Positions 1-11,773 are shown, counted from the first letter of the stretch. The stretch: 64,000 bases of DNA from Halocaridina rubra (GCA_037179515.1 JAXCGZ010005695.1:87001-151000); one strand, 5' to 3'. The notes: generated by a model not told the origin, from the sequence alone. Numbers and translations are program-made.

Positions 1-560
1 TTTTTCCAGAGAAACTGTATACAATGACAACTTTTGAGAGTACTGTTTAAAGCATCTTAATTCTAACTTCGCAGTATCTTACCCCCTAGAAAAAACTATT
101 ACATGATAATAATAAGGGTCAATTAAATATATGCAGCTATATATTCAAGTACGGAATAAGGAGTCAAAGGGACAAGATAATGGCATCCCATTAAGTCAGT
201 ATGCTCAGTGAGCACACCCTTATATGTGTAGCATAAAACATGAAACACTTTCTTGACATGATCAGGTTTCCATAAGAGCAAAGCTGCCCATCCCACAGCA
301 CTCATGTTTAAAAAATCCCTGCTAAACTTTAATTCTCATTGAAATTTTCTTTTTCTGACTAACTGTGCTCAATTATAACAAATATAATTCTGCCTCTGCT
401 GTATATTACCAACTCCTGATCCAACATCTGTGAATAAGCAGTCAGAATCAATCTTATATATACTGAGTTGGCATATTGTTGTGTTGCTGATATGCCACTC
501 AAAGGTTAGTGTGATAAGGCTCTAAATGCACCAGATTAGGTTATGAGTGCATGCGTGATC

Positions 561-755
561 AGCTTAACGTCACGGACTCCTTTTTCTACCTAGGACTATA
601 ACAGAACATTCTTGCGAAGGACTTTGGCTTTGGCAAATGTGGCCTTTACCCTGAGTGAATGCCCTTTCTAATCTCAGGCCGAGACAGGCCACAAACCTTC
701 GATAAGACAGATCAGAGTCACGAGCTTTTCCAATTGAACAGTGGCTGCTATTGGG
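561..755 (-). mobile_element. tRNA-derived SINE, family A (copy 1)
   Basis: Minus-strand copy of the family best seen at 63376-63564. Conserved tail blocks are recognisable: the GTCACG(G/A) block at the start and the CTTGCGAAGGAC block near 612. The tRNA-like head is degenerate. Confidence 0.65.
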
Positions 756-1399
756 TTATAATTGAATAACTCTTAGAAACTATTACTCTTAATGGTTGCT
801 AGCAAGGTATTTAGGTTGGAATTATATCTATCTTAACTATGAATGAATAAGTGTCAGGGACTATTACCTTTCATGTTTGTGAAGAAGGAATTTTGACTGT
901 GATTAAATCCATCTCAGTAATTACAACAGTACTTATAACTCTAGTAACTGAAGTATATGACTCATATATTAATTAAGATATAAAAAATGGGCAAATAATT
1001 CAGATATTTAAGTCCTGAAAACAGACTGATATTGAAAAAAAAATTTCACAGTGAGAGATATTCGTGGAGAATTTTGACGTATACAGAGAGTGCAAAAGAT
1101 TACACCTTTTCTATGCCACAATCAAGTTATCAAATTCTCTTAGTTCACAGCTTGACCATTAGTGACTTAGTGAAATACTGTACTGTATGCTTTATTTGTT
1201 TAAGTGTACTAGTAATCTAGTTCACAATCTTCCAGCTCATGTCTAGAGTATAACAGAATTGAATGGGAATAAAATCTAAATATCATATATTTAAGAAGTG
1301 AAAAAATACTTGGTACTAGAGGTAACTGACAGCTTTTTTTTAATATTTTATGAGAACTAAAGTAAGGGTAAACAAGTCACAACTCTCAAGTTGGAAGAG
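756..1399. other. Intergenic, nothing recognised
   Basis: AT-rich sequence between a SINE and a dispersed repeat. Short open frames are random in composition; no splice-linked exons, RNA genes or known repeats were seen. Confidence 0.5.
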
Positions 1400-1720
1400 G
1401 ATATTAATTTTTTTTCTGAGGTTCTTGGTGTGTTTTGATTGAATATGACCTTGAAAACTGTCAGAAATTTTTGCTAACATAACCTAACTTAAAAACTGGT
1501 AATTTACGATTTATCCCATGGTTTCTGATGTTTTTGAATGAATTTTACCTTAAAAACTGTCGTAAATTATCTTTTTTTTGGTTAGGTTAGCATACATTCA
1601 AAAGACATCAAAAGCCATATCAAAAATATAATTTTTAATGCCAAAATGAGACGGGTGCAAAAGTAAAAATTTACAATGGTAAGAATCCAACACTACTTGC
1701 GCTATGAATAAAAGAATAAA
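1400..1720. repeat. Dispersed repeat, family D (GTTAGGTTAG / GACGGGTG type)
   Basis: Contains an ACCTTAAAAACTGTCGTAAAT-like block, a GGTTAGGTTAG block and a GAGACGGGTGCAAAAGTAAA block in the same order as 18130-18370 and 55340-55490. Probably a non-autonomous DNA transposon; the ends are not resolved. Confidence 0.5.
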
Positions 1721-2225
1721 TAATTGCCAGTACACATAACCACTTACATATCGTCCACCGCAGCGTAGAGCGTTATCTTCGTCATTCGCAGGTGTATCAA
1801 AGCCGAATCGCCATGCCGAATTACGGGCTGCTGGAGAAACCATGGTGCCATGGGCATCTGTGCCCACATAAGCATAAGCACATATCAGCAGAATCTGAAA
1901 GTGAATACCATATCAGAAATATGGTTGGCCCTACCCTGTGGTTTATGCAATGCAGGATGGTGGGGGAGATATGTGGCAACCTTTTATCTCCAAGGAGCTA
2001 AGAGGAGTGACTAAGGTGTCTTGGCTCGTGATGAATGCGCTCCCTTAGGCTCGGCCACCCCCCTTACAAGGGACACTGGGGCCACTCACTTACTTTAGAA
2101 TTCAGTTGTGCACATGTTGGGGCTTAAGCTAGATATGGCATCATGTTTGTGTTGATGATAATGCAATAAAGATATTTTTGACAAAAAAGTTATTTTTGAT
2201 GTAGAAAACGCCATTTAATTAAGAC

Positions 2226-2268
<43 letters not shown>

Positions 2269-2269
2269 T
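2226..2269. repeat. (ATA)n microsatellite
   Basis: Uninterrupted AAT/TAA trinucleotide array of about 44 bp, abutting a foldback element. Confidence 0.95.
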
Positions 2270-2271
2270 GC

Positions 2272-2387
2272 TCTAGTAAAGACAGCGACTCCCAGTACAT
2301 TACATAGCCCAGTATATTGGTAGGTTAGGTTGCATTTGGTTAGATAAGGTTATTTAATGTACTAGGAGTTCGTTATCTTTACTTGAT
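2272..2387. mobile_element. Foldback MITE, family E (copy 1)
   Basis: Arms of about 36 bp at 2272-2307 and 2351-2387 are inverted copies (core AGTAAAGA then ACTCC then AGTACATTA). The arm core matches the arms of the element at 18529-18680. Confidence 0.6.
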
Positions 2388-2595
2388 ATTTTACCTTCAC
2401 TATGGCAGCCATCACGATGCAAGTAACTAATCGCTAATGCTGGAATCTGATAACAGTACAGCGACTCCACGTGAAAGAGGGAAAAGCTGAGCAAGAGGCA
2501 GACTGAAGATGATGCTCTGCTTTGTCTTGCAAGAGTCTTCTGTACTTCACGTGACATATATTATATATATGAGGAGCAAAGGTGTATCCGGTAAG

Positions 2596-2648
2596 AGAGA
2601 GAGAAAGAAAGAGAATCTCTCTCTCTCTCTCTCTCTCTCTCCTCTCTC
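2596..2648. repeat. GA then CT microsatellite
   Basis: An imperfect GAGA/GAAA run is followed by an uninterrupted CT run, making a small inverted purine/pyrimidine pair. Confidence 0.9.
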
Positions 2649-3039
2649 CATTATTTATTGGGAATTGTATACGCATCTGTTAATTCTAGGAAATTTAAAT
2701 TTTCTAGATAAGTGTTATTTCTGTTCATCATGTATCATCCTTTTAATTATTTTGCTCATTTAAGTGTCTGATTATAACTGTATTCTTAGTTTTGTAACAG
2801 AATAACCATTATAAATGGAAATTAAATTTTTGAATTGAATTTGATTTTGAACTCTCGCCAAATGCATAGTATATACTATTTTTAATTGTTTTGTTTTATT
2901 TGTTCATGCTTTTGTTGTTTTATTTGCAAGTATGCAAATTTTCCTATTTAGAATATTGACTTTACCTGAAATCTGTATTTAAGTTTTAGGACTAATTATA
3001 TATATAAAGTTTCAGATAATTACTATTAATTTAGTTTAC

Positions 3040-3092
<53 letters not shown>
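3040..3092. repeat. (ATT)n microsatellite
   Basis: About 53 bp of perfect trinucleotide repeat. Confidence 0.95.
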
Positions 3093-3093
<1 letters not shown>

Positions 3094-3188
3094 ATCATAA
3101 ATTCTATTTACTGTTACTTTCTTCATTTATTTGTATTTGTTGAATTTTTTTTCTTGGTAATACTTAAAGGTTTTGTTATAAGAGTCAG

Positions 3189-3218
3189 GTGTGTGTGTGT
3201 GTGTGTGTGTATGTGTGA
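3189..3218. repeat. (GT)n microsatellite
   Basis: About 15 GT units directly before the 3' end of a minus-strand LINE fragment, where a simple-repeat tail would lie. Confidence 0.9.
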
Positions 3219-3237
3219 TTACCTAATTGTGATTACC

Positions 3238-3640
3238 TATTTGTGCTTACGGGAAAGAGCCCAAGGCTCGCATCTTCCCTTCCCCTGATTGGTTCCATTT
3301 TGTACTTAGTGATGCTTATCATACCTGTCCTTAAAACTATGGATTTAGTTAGCATGAACTATCTCCTCGCTTAGCCAATTCCAGTTATCAACTACTCTTA
3401 CATCCTTACATCCTGCAAAGAAGTTTTCTTACGAAGCTTCAAACTATGACCCATAGTTCTAGAGCCAGCCATATCAAAATATCGATCCCTATCCACTCTA
3501 TCATATCCATGAAGGAATTTAAAGACTGTCACCATATCCCCCTTCAATCTTCTAGCTTCGAGTGATGGTAAGTCTAATTCCCTCAGCCTCTCAGCATAAC
3601 TGAGATTGCGTATTTCTGGTACCAGTGTCGTTTGTGTATG
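3238..3640 (-). mobile_element. Non-LTR retrotransposon 3' end (RT C-terminal part), copy 1
   Basis: The minus strand still reads as the post-RT C-terminal region of a jockey/CR1-like ORF2: blocks such as RNLSYAERLRELDLPSLEAR, RLKGDMVTVFKFLHGYDRVD and SFKDRYDKHH can be seen, broken by stop codons. 5'-truncated, as usual for LINEs. Related fragments occur at 3656, 3880, 7983, 10865, 11060 and 59763. Confidence 0.8.
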
Positions 3641-3655
3641 TGTATGTAATTAAAT

Positions 3656-3857
3656 AATTGTGCTTACGGGAAAGTACCATATTGCCGTCACATCCCGTCT
3701 CCTAGTCGGTTCCATTTTTATACTCAATGATATTTATCCAATTCTTCTAGCTTCGAGTAACGGTAAGTCTACTTCCCTCAGCCTCTCCTCATTTGAGATG
3801 CTAATTTCTGGCACCAGTTTGGGGGAATGTCTCTGAGCTTTTTCCAGCTTGTGTGAG
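3656..3857 (-). mobile_element. Non-LTR retrotransposon 3' end, internally deleted copy 2
   Basis: Same 3' end and same NLS..ERL block as the neighbouring copy, but the middle of the C-terminal region is missing. Same orientation as the copies on either side. Confidence 0.7.
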
Positions 3858-3879
3858 TGTGTGTGTGTAATAATTTAAT

Positions 3880-3968
3880 TGTAATTACCTAATTGAGTTT
3901 ATGGGAAAGAGCTCTACGCTCGTAACTCCCCGTCTCCTGGTCGGTTATATTTTATGCTCAATGATACA
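3880..3968 (-). mobile_element. Non-LTR retrotransposon 3' end, short copy 3
   Basis: Only the terminal ~90 bp are present (the ACCTAATTGAG..GGGAAAGAGC block to the ATGCTCAATGAT block). Confidence 0.65.
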
Positions 3969-4258
3969 TACACACACGACATAATAATGGCTAAAATCCA
4001 ACCAAAAAATGCAAATTCATAGATAAGATATGGAAAGCCATAAAAAAAAAAAAGGAAAATGAAGATGAATCGCCATAAGTAATAAGACAAACCGGGTCTC
4101 AGAAACCTGTCGTGGAGAACGCCAAAGCAATCCAGCTGATATGAGTGTCTGGAAGCATACCAACACACAACGATGACCTAACGGCAACCACCTTTTATCT
4201 CTTGACCTCGTGAACTACCTGAATAGACCTTCCTTCCTTTTACTGGTTTTAAAAGTTT

Positions 4259-4262
<4 letters not shown>

Positions 4263-4353
<91 letters not shown>
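4263..4353. repeat. (GA)n microsatellite
   Basis: Uninterrupted GA array of about 90 bp. Confidence 0.97.
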
Positions 4354-4355
<2 letters not shown>

Positions 4356-4856
4356 TATCTTCAATAAACATTTATATAATTCGTTGTCATCGTAAAAAAA
4401 AAAAACTTACCCATAACCCTTAATAAAGTATATTTACGCATAAAATCAAATAAAAGAAATAGATAAAAAGTATATAGAGCAAATATGGTGAGATGTCAAA
4501 GCGAATGTTGGTGAGAGAGAGATCTTTATAAAAAGATAGACCTATGAAAGCAGGAAAGACATGTACCAAGTCCCAAAGTATCACAGAAGATGGAAAGAAA
4601 TTGGCAATACATCGATCAATTCTAAACTTTAATCAAAACAATATGAAACAGAAAATACTTTACGTCATTATATGTATTTTGTATTTAAACAGGACATCCT
4701 GTTTAAATACACGGATTTTCGGTGTCTGTCACGTGTTATGATTTTTGTAATGGCTTTGATAACTTGACTCAACCATCAGACGGACTTTATTTTATCCTTC
4801 TCCGCTCCTTTTCCGTTGTGGCATCCTGATTAAATATCTTCTTTTCTGTCGTCACA

Positions 4857-4859
<3 letters not shown>
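4354..4859. other. Spacer between GA arrays, no gene seen
   Basis: AT-rich. Holds a short palindrome near 4688-4707 (a GGACATCC centre flanked by GTTTAAAT-type arms). No coding signal was seen. Confidence 0.5.

Positions 4860-4936
<77 letters not shown>
4860..4936. repeat. (AG)n microsatellite
   Basis: Uninterrupted AG array of about 77 bp immediately before a foldback element. Confidence 0.97.
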
Positions 4937-4938
<2 letters not shown>

Positions 4939-4952
4939 ATCCCTGTAACAAA

Positions 4953-5253
4953 GGCCCGATTTCTTAAAGTGTAAACCTAGGATACCATATTGTTAGTAAG
5001 CTAGATACAAACAAATGGATTTCATAAACGCATCTGATGCGGTTCTGTGTATGGCTAGGATCCCGGATCCTAGCCATTTGTGTGTTTCTAGCTAACTAAC
5101 AATATGGTATCCTAGGTTTACACTGTTTAAGAAATCGAGCAGGGATCCTAGCCCTACACAGAACCGCGTCAGATGCGTTTATGAAATCTATTTGTGTGTC
5201 TAGCTAACTAACAGTATGGTATCCTAGGTTTACACTGTTTAAGAAATCGGGTC
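4953..5253. mobile_element. Foldback MITE with three end-copies, family F
   Basis: The left arm (4953-5052) and right arm (about 5143-5253) are inverted copies. The outer tips read GCCCGATTTCTTAAAGTGTA and its complement, and AAA flanks both ends. A third arm lies between them in the same sense as the right arm but lacks about 38 bp. A lone half-copy is at 54721-54822. No coding capacity. Confidence 0.75.
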
Positions 5254-5756
5254 AAAGGGGCATCTATTTGTAAGATGGTTTGAAACTAATAGTTCTAGCT
5301 TTGTTAACCTTATCAGCTCTGGGAATATGTCTGGCTTGTGGCTTTCTACTTATAATAGCCATGACAACCCAGCAGATGAATAATTTTCACTATAAGATAT
5401 TAGGAGTTATGGATTGTACATTTATTTTGAATTTGGTTAAGGGAGTATGTGAAAATAATTGCATAGGAAGTTTATTTTTTGTCTTTTGCGTAATATGTGA
5501 AACGTGTATTTATGAAGAACAAAATGTAACCTCGTCAGCTTAAACCCGTTCCATAAATTTACCCCATTTGATAGTTACACTTCTAGTTTACGTAACTGTT
5601 TACAGAGAAACCTCACCTGAGTGAAAAAGTGTTTAGGGAAATGCAATATACTCCTAAAATACACTAAGAACAAAAATAATAGAAAGAAATATTTCTATTA
5701 TAATTCCTTTTTCGATTTTATGCTCATCATGATCTATCACCCAACTTTTATTTCTA

Positions 5757-5760
<4 letters not shown>

Positions 5761-5838
<78 letters not shown>

Positions 5839-5874
5839 CACCATTACACCATTACTACTGTTCCAACTAATAAT

Positions 5875-5948
<74 letters not shown>
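5761..5948. repeat. (AT)n followed by (ATA)n
   Basis: AT array at 5761-5836, then an ATA trinucleotide array at 5877-5948. The long Ile/Tyr-only frames across it are artefacts of the repeats. Confidence 0.95.
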
Positions 5949-5949
<1 letters not shown>

Positions 5950-6066
5950 GACATTGACTACGAATATATGCCAAGACTATCTAAGTTAGCAAAGACATTT
6001 TTTTTATGATAATCACTGGGTAAATAGAAAGTGTTTATCATTCGTATTTTTTAAAGGTTCTTAAGG

Positions 6067-6068
<2 letters not shown>

Positions 6069-6122
<54 letters not shown>
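6069..6122. repeat. (AG)n microsatellite
   Basis: Uninterrupted AG array of about 54 bp. Confidence 0.95.
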
Positions 6123-6125
<3 letters not shown>

Positions 6126-7540
6126 CTTCACCTCGAGGGTGAAGATGCGAGACCTCAAACTAAAAAGATATGCAAATTTATTTATTTTTACATAGAAACA
6201 GGACTTGTTCACCTTCATTTTCGTCTCCGGCACACTTAGTTGTATTTTTTACATAATTTTTATTATCTGTGATTTATTTTTTTTCTTACAAAGCCTTCTT
6301 ATTTCTTTATGACAACGTGGCGCTATATTTGGCTGAAATCACTTGGGTGGCCGCAACTGTACATTGAGAATTGGAGGTAAAAGGGCAAAAATGAGTTTCA
6401 TTAAACCTTGATTGTCATCACTCCATCAGCCACCAAGGAAATGTAATACTTCAACGAAAAAGAATAGAATGAGCCATGAAAAATAAGGGTGGTCTACAGT
6501 TTCGTACTGTACTGCACTGCACTACACTGTATTGTATTAAGGTCGCATTAGGGTCAAACATTTCCCTAGAGTATCCCATCAGTCTTCAGGCCCTTTCACA
6601 TAAGTACATTTTTCAGGCATGATCGTGATGTGCGACAGCATGTTCACCAAGAAATCGTAATAAGTATATCACACGGCTCATTCACAGTTTTCCACAACAA
6701 ATCCAGACGACCATCAACCCTTCACAGCCAAAAAATTAAATAAACCCAGAAATCAAATCAGAGTATTATATTAATTTAAAGTAGTCAGTGTATATACTGT
6801 AATATATAATAAACATGACTTGAATATATTTATAGGTTCATGATTACATACCTTACTTAATAAATCTCATTAAGACGGCATTATATATTTCACAGAGTAC
6901 TCATTCTGTTGCCCGATTTGTCGGGAGATTTTGAAAACTACCGTAAAATGTGGGGTTAAAGTTAAAGTTAAAGTTTGCGGTTTTAGCCCTCCTATCAGAG
7001 GCATCGCTCCTGCTCTGCCGGGCGTCAGCCGGTGCAAGCCCCAACCCCCCACTGTGGTGTCCAGCCACAGCGGTAACCTTCCCAGTAAATAGCATTAAAG
7101 GTTGCCACATTCCCTCTTCCACCCAGGAAATTAGGTAATTGTTTACAAAAAGATATAGTCACGGAAGCCATAATTCCTGAAATATAAAGTTTCCAAAAAA
7201 GGAAATCTCTTTATGGGGTGAAATTGGTAATATTCATAAACTATGCACTTAGAAATTTATGCCTATCCCTGTAAAGAATGATTTCATATATACACAATGT
7301 CCAAACCATTTCTGATTTTTTTTATTTTTTGACATATCCGAAATGTATTTTTGTGTCTATATTCGCTGTTGGGTTATTACGTCCTGTTGTTATTTGTTTC
7401 TTTGCCATATATGTATATAATTACTTACCAAGTAGTAAGTCTGAAATGTTGTTTGAAGCTGAGAAAGAAAATTAAGGGAATACGCTAAAGCAGGCGCTGT
7501 GTTATGGATCTTACTGCCCATTAATTTATTATCAAACTGC
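6123..7540. other. Intergenic, no gene recognised
   Basis: Contains a copy of the short GGTGGCC(A/G)CAACTG dispersed repeat near 6340 and a GC-rich patch at about 6950-7130 that begins with three GTTAAA units. No frame in it looks like a conserved protein. Confidence 0.5.
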
Positions 7541-7664
<124 letters not shown>

Positions 7665-7982
7665 CAGTAGTAGTAGTAGTAGTAATATCCGATACAAGGC
7701 TACTTTTCTAAGTCACATTGTATTTTTCAAGTTGGCTAAAAAAAAAAATCGACATTGCTAATTCAATTAAAGTACGTGAAGTATAACTTGAACAGCAATT
7801 TTAGCTCAAGCTAAACTTGAACTTTTCATATAGATTTTATTAAGAGTAGAACGCTGATAGAAAAACGCCTTTATGTATAATACAACATTCATCTTCAGGG
7901 CAAATCTTTCCCAGCAGTCATTGCATGCTTTTCATAACATGTTTGTTGAGCGACATGAAATAGTATGAATTGCATGTATGTC

Positions 7983-8330
7983 TTACCTAATTGTACCCAC
8001 GCAAAAGAAACCTGTACTTGTAGCTTCCCGTCTCCAGATCAGTTTAAATTTTTACTCTCTTGTTCGTAAAGCTATGACTGTTTACAGCATTTACCGATTC
8101 CTTGCTTAGCGAATTTCAGTTATCAACTCTTCTTAAAACTAAAAGAAAAAATTACTCTCAGCCTTCAAAGAGGTTTTCTTACGAAGCTTCAAACTATGTC
8201 CTCTGGTTCTAGAGCCACTCATATCAAAATATCGTTAACAACTGTCACTATATTCCCATTCTATATACTAGTTTTAAGTGATGATAGGTGTAACTCCTTC
8301 AGCCGTTCCTCATAACAGAGATTTGAAGCA
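7983..8330 (-). mobile_element. Non-LTR retrotransposon 3' end, copy 4
   Basis: Diverged minus-strand copy of the element at 3238. The ACGAAGCTTCAAACTATG block and the GAGCCACTCATATCAAAATATCG region are nearly unchanged. Confidence 0.7.
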
Positions 8331-8580
8331 AAATATATTAACCCTAAAGAGAAGCATCTAATAAAATTTTATTACTGGAATTCTTATATATTAACTTAAC
8401 TAGAAATAGATAGAAATTTATGCTACAATGCTGTACATCAATATTTATATCATTTATCAGTCATCAAAATTCAGTCTACTGATGCTCAAATATGGCCTCC
8501 ATGCATATATACCATATTTCCAGGAGAATACATGGAAAAATTCGTTCATTAGGGGGGCCACAATAGTAAAGTTTTGTAAG

Positions 8581-8749
8581 TGTTTCTCAACCTGGGGCTT
8601 TTGACCCTCATTCAAAAGACAAATGAAAACATGGAGCATAAAGGGCTCAAATAAAGTTTCTGAGGTGTTTCTCAACCTGGGACTTTTGACCCTCATTCAA
8701 AAGAAATGAAAACATGGAGCATAAAGGGCCCTAAAAAAGTTTCTTTGGG
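8581..8749. repeat. Two-copy tandem repeat, 85-bp unit
   Basis: Units start at 8581 and 8666 with TGTTTCTCAACCTGGG. They differ by a 3-bp deletion and a few substitutions. Confidence 0.85.
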
Positions 8750-9248
8750 ATTCGCTCAAGCTAAGCTGACCAAACCTATGATTATCTTTTTATAACACAC
8801 GTTTTATCTCAGAGTTAAATTACTCTAATTTAAACTACATATCTTATATCTTTATTTGATATTGATGTGGTTAATAAGTAGCACAGAGAGCATACAAGGG
8901 CCGTTGGTGCAAAAATGACATTTAGGAAGAAGGAAACAAGTAGTAAAAAAAAAGAAAAAAGATGAAGAAAAAGACTGAGGAACTTGTTCTTTGACATATT
9001 TTTTTTTTATGTAAGATTCTATTCCTTGACTTGGTCAAATACTGGTCAAGGTCGGATGACCTGTTTTTTTTTTACCCATCCTTATCTTAATCTTGCCGTT
9101 AAGCACCCCCGTTTGATTAAGTATTCACTTTCATTACTTAGGAAGGTCTATTAACTGCCTTATTTACAATATATGGTACCTAAATCTTCTTCCTCCTTCT
9201 TTCTGTACAATTTTTCATATCAGTCTTTCGGGTTATGACTGGAAATTG
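8750..9248. other. Upstream region of cuticle gene 1
   Basis: AT-rich 5' flank. A direct repeat of the GGTCAA type is seen near 9034-9050, but no factor site can be named with confidence. Confidence 0.4.
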
Positions 9249-9256
9249 TATATAAA
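9249..9256 (+). promoter_or_regulatory. TATA box of the first cuticle protein gene
   Basis: TATATAAA lies 50 bp upstream of the ATG at 9306, a spacing that fits a short 5' leader of roughly 20-25 nt. The paralogous gene on the other strand has the same octamer at nearly the same distance, which supports it as the core promoter. Confidence 0.75.
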
Positions 9257-9305
9257 GGAGGGGAGTTTTAACAGCACATCAACAGAAACCCTCTGATCAG
9301 CAAAC

Positions 9306-10147
9306 ATGAAGGTTGTAAGTACGGCGAATATTCAATGAGATTTCATGAGGACAGATGATTTTTCTGATCAGTTTGTGCATTGTAAAGTTGGAAATTTGGT
9401 CAGAATTTGTCATATACATTAATCATATAATCAGAAGTATAAAAGTACCATCTCAAAAACTGTTAACGAATTTCTTGTCTGCGAAGGTACTTTTCCACAA
9501 AACACTCCACACATCTAATAATATATTTTCCACTATGCATGTTGACTTTACGGTGGTTCTCTACTAGTGAGGCTGCATAAGCCTAAAGTTAGGAAGTTGA
9601 ACTCTGAACCCACCAGTCCTACATCCATGTTTATTATTCATTATTATTTCTTTATTTTCGTAGACTATCGTCTTGTGTCTTGTGGCTTTTGCCTCTGCTG
9701 CTCCTAGACCCCAAGAGGACACCGTGGCTATCATAGTCGATGAACGCGTCGATCAAGGCGATGGAAACTTCAACTACAACATCGAAGCTGACAACGGCAT
9801 CATGATGCAAGTGTCTGGAACCCCTGGAGCCGAAGGCCAGAGCAACATGGAAGGCGTCTACCTGTAAGTTATATTACTATTAAATACGGCATTATTTGTA
9901 CACAAATATAGTATATACAATCTTAAAAGGGATCTATTCCCAGAGAAATGCATATTCTAAGTGTAGTTTTGTATTCAGGCTTCCTCTGGCTGATGGTGGA
10001 TTCGCTGAGATTCGTTTCGTGGCCAATGAGAACGGCTTCCAGCCTCAAGGAGATATTCTCCCTACCCCACACCCACTTCCAGCTCACGCCCAGGAACAGA
10101 TTAAAATCGCTGAACAACAGAGAGCTGAAGGAATTACATTCGAATAA
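9306..10147 (+). CDS. RR-type (chitin_bind_4) cuticle protein, copy 1
   Basis: Structural protein of the exoskeleton, predicted to be secreted by epidermal cells and to bind chitin. Read as join(9306..9314, 9664..9863, 9979..10147), 125 residues. Exon 1 codes only M-K-V and ends at GTAAGT; exon 2 follows a TTTTCGTAG acceptor and exon 3 follows TTGTATTCAG. Residues 1-16 ([15 protein letters not shown] then A) form a signal peptide. The Rebers-Riddiford region lies at about 38-100 and ends in the typical [20 protein letters not shown] block. The tail is rich in A, Q and E. The length and the split after the third codon are typical of small arthropod cuticle genes. The nearest neighbour is a tail-to-tail paralogue at 13409-15157 with identical exon lengths and about 15 differing residues. 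Family assignment is firm; the chitin and calcified-cuticle role is inferred from the family. Confidence 0.93.
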
Positions 10148-10177
10148 GAATCTACGCATTCTCCTGATATTTTGATG

Positions 10178-10183
10178 AATAAA
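10178..10183 (+). terminator. Poly(A) signal AATAAA of cuticle gene 1
   Basis: AATAAA begins 31 bp after the stop codon. A second AATAAA is near 10291, beyond a duplicated 40-bp block, so two alternative 3' ends are possible. Confidence 0.6.
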
Positions 10184-10200
10184 CGCTCGTCTTTATAGTA

Positions 10201-10280
10201 ATGTTAATATTATGTACATAACAAAGTTACCTCATATTGTATGTTAATATTATGTACATAACAATGTTTCCTCAAATTGT
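10201..10280 (+). repeat. Direct tandem duplication of 40 bp in the 3' region of cuticle gene 1
   Basis: 10201-10240 and 10241-10280 are head-to-tail copies differing at only a few bases; both start with ATGTTAATATTATGTACATA. The duplication lies between the two candidate poly(A) signals. Confidence 0.9.
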
Positions 10281-10439
10281 AATCAGTTATAATAAATTCT
10301 GAAAGCATATTCTAGGGTGTAAATACCTTACATATGTTAAGACATCATCTTTGTTTGTGTGTGATTTTGATGTTCATGGAGTATCATGTTTGAATGCCAC
10401 TACTGTGCATCCAACATAGAGTGCCTCACTCGTATTGCT

Positions 10440-10615
10440 GACATGAGGTAAGAGACGACTAAAAGAGATAGGGGAACAAAGGGTGGATAGACAAGCAATC
10501 CCTCCATCCATAATATTTTTCCTGTCACAAAATAACTGGCAAAAGTAGGCGAGGCTGAGGAAGATATGCTTGGTGAGGTCCTAGCATCTCAATTCATTTG
10601 CTACAATTGTGGCTA
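10440..10615 (-). repeat. Dispersed repeat, GGTGGCCACAACTGA family (minus copy)
   Basis: Ends with CAATTGTGGCTACCC, the complement of the family core. Its body (a GAGATAGGGG run, then a block with an ACAAAATAA core) resembles 51660-51870. Confidence 0.45.
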
Positions 10616-10826
10616 CCCATATAAAAAAGATAAAATATACATATGGTAAGGTATATGATAAGCTTTTAATAACAGATTCAGAATATCTCGAAGTACATGC
10701 TTCATTAGCAGGGGTTACCACAAAATGGCGTTATGCCCCCTTTTTCCAGAAATATTACAGCAAAAGTCCTTTAAGCAAGCTACTCTTAGGGGTTGTATTC
10801 AAGACCTCTGTGAGGTGGCACATACA

Positions 10827-10875
10827 TACATACATACATACATACATTCATATATACATACATACATACATAATT
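10827..10875. repeat. (CATA)n microsatellite
   Basis: Tetranucleotide array with one interruption; it abuts a LINE 3' fragment. Confidence 0.9.
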
Positions 10876-11035
10876 CGCTAAGCGAGGAGGCAGTTAATGC
10901 TATCTCAATCCATAGTTTTAAGGACAGGTATAATAAGTATCACTAAGTACAAAATGGAACCGATCAGGAGACGGGAAGATACGAGCTTTGGGCTCTTTCC
11001 CGTAAGCACAATTAGGTAATCACAATTAGGTAATC
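10865..11035 (+). mobile_element. Non-LTR retrotransposon 3' end, copy 5
   Basis: Plus-strand reading gives LSEEAVNAISIHSFKDRYNK, the end of the same ORF2 family as 3238, followed by the shared 3' UTR (ATGGAACCGATCAGGAGACG). Confidence 0.8.
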
Positions 11036-11059
11036 ACATACATACAAACATACATACAC

Positions 11060-11445
11060 AGTAAGGATTTTTTTTTTTAAAGCAAGCGTAAGGGTTGCCT
11101 GTAGACACATGGACAAGAAAATTTTCAGAAATATTTATGTTACTTATATAAGGCTCAAACTAGAATATGCAGAACCCTTTTGGAATTCACACTTGAAATA
11201 GCATTGGACACCCTGGGAAAAGTGGTGCCAGAAACTGGTGCCAGAAATACGCATTCTTAGTTGAGGAGAGGTTTAAGGAATTAGACTTACCATCACTCGA
11301 AGCTATAAAAGTGAGGGGCATATAGTGATGGTTTTCATATTCCTTCATGGTTTTGACAGAGTGGATGAGGATCAATATTTTGATATGGTTGGCCCTAAAA
11401 CTAGAGGTCATAGTTTGAAGCTTCGTAAGAATTAGTCAGGGTGGA
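11060..11445 (+). mobile_element. Non-LTR retrotransposon RT fragment, copy 6
   Basis: Longer plus-strand piece reaching into the thumb end of the reverse transcriptase (IRLKLEYAEPFWN-like block), then GFDRVDEDQYFDMVG and RGHSLKLRK. Interrupted by stops and frameshifts, so it is inactive. Confidence 0.75.
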
Positions 11446-11621
11446 TCTAGGCACAGGACAGGAACCCTACCTGAAGAAAGACTCAAAACTGACCTGACAT
11501 TATTATTACTACTACTACTACTATCATTAGGACAACATTTAGCAATATTATGAATCGCTTCATCCCTTTTTGAAGAGGTTTTTATCATTACTGTTGATAC
11601 TTCAATGAAAAGTACTTAATT

Positions 11622-11773
11622 TCTACTACTACTACTACTACTACTGGTGGTGGTGGTGATGGTACTGCTGCTGCTGCTGCTGCTGAAGAAGAAGAAGAAG
11701 AAGAAGAAGAAGAAGAAGAAGAAGGAAGAAGAAGAAGAAGAAGAAGAAGAAGAAGAAGAAGAAGAAGAAGAAG
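11622..11773. repeat. Compound microsatellite (ACT)n-(GGT)n-(GCT)n-(GAA)n
   Basis: Four trinucleotide motifs in series. The GAA part (11685-11773) is longest, with one GGAA interruption. Confidence 0.95.

Noticed and set aside
5280..5543. 87-codon plus frame starting with a signal-peptide-like MKLIVLALLTLSALGICLACG
   Set aside because: The first codon is TTG, not ATG; the frame directly follows a MITE and has no TATA box, splice partners or recognisable mature domain.
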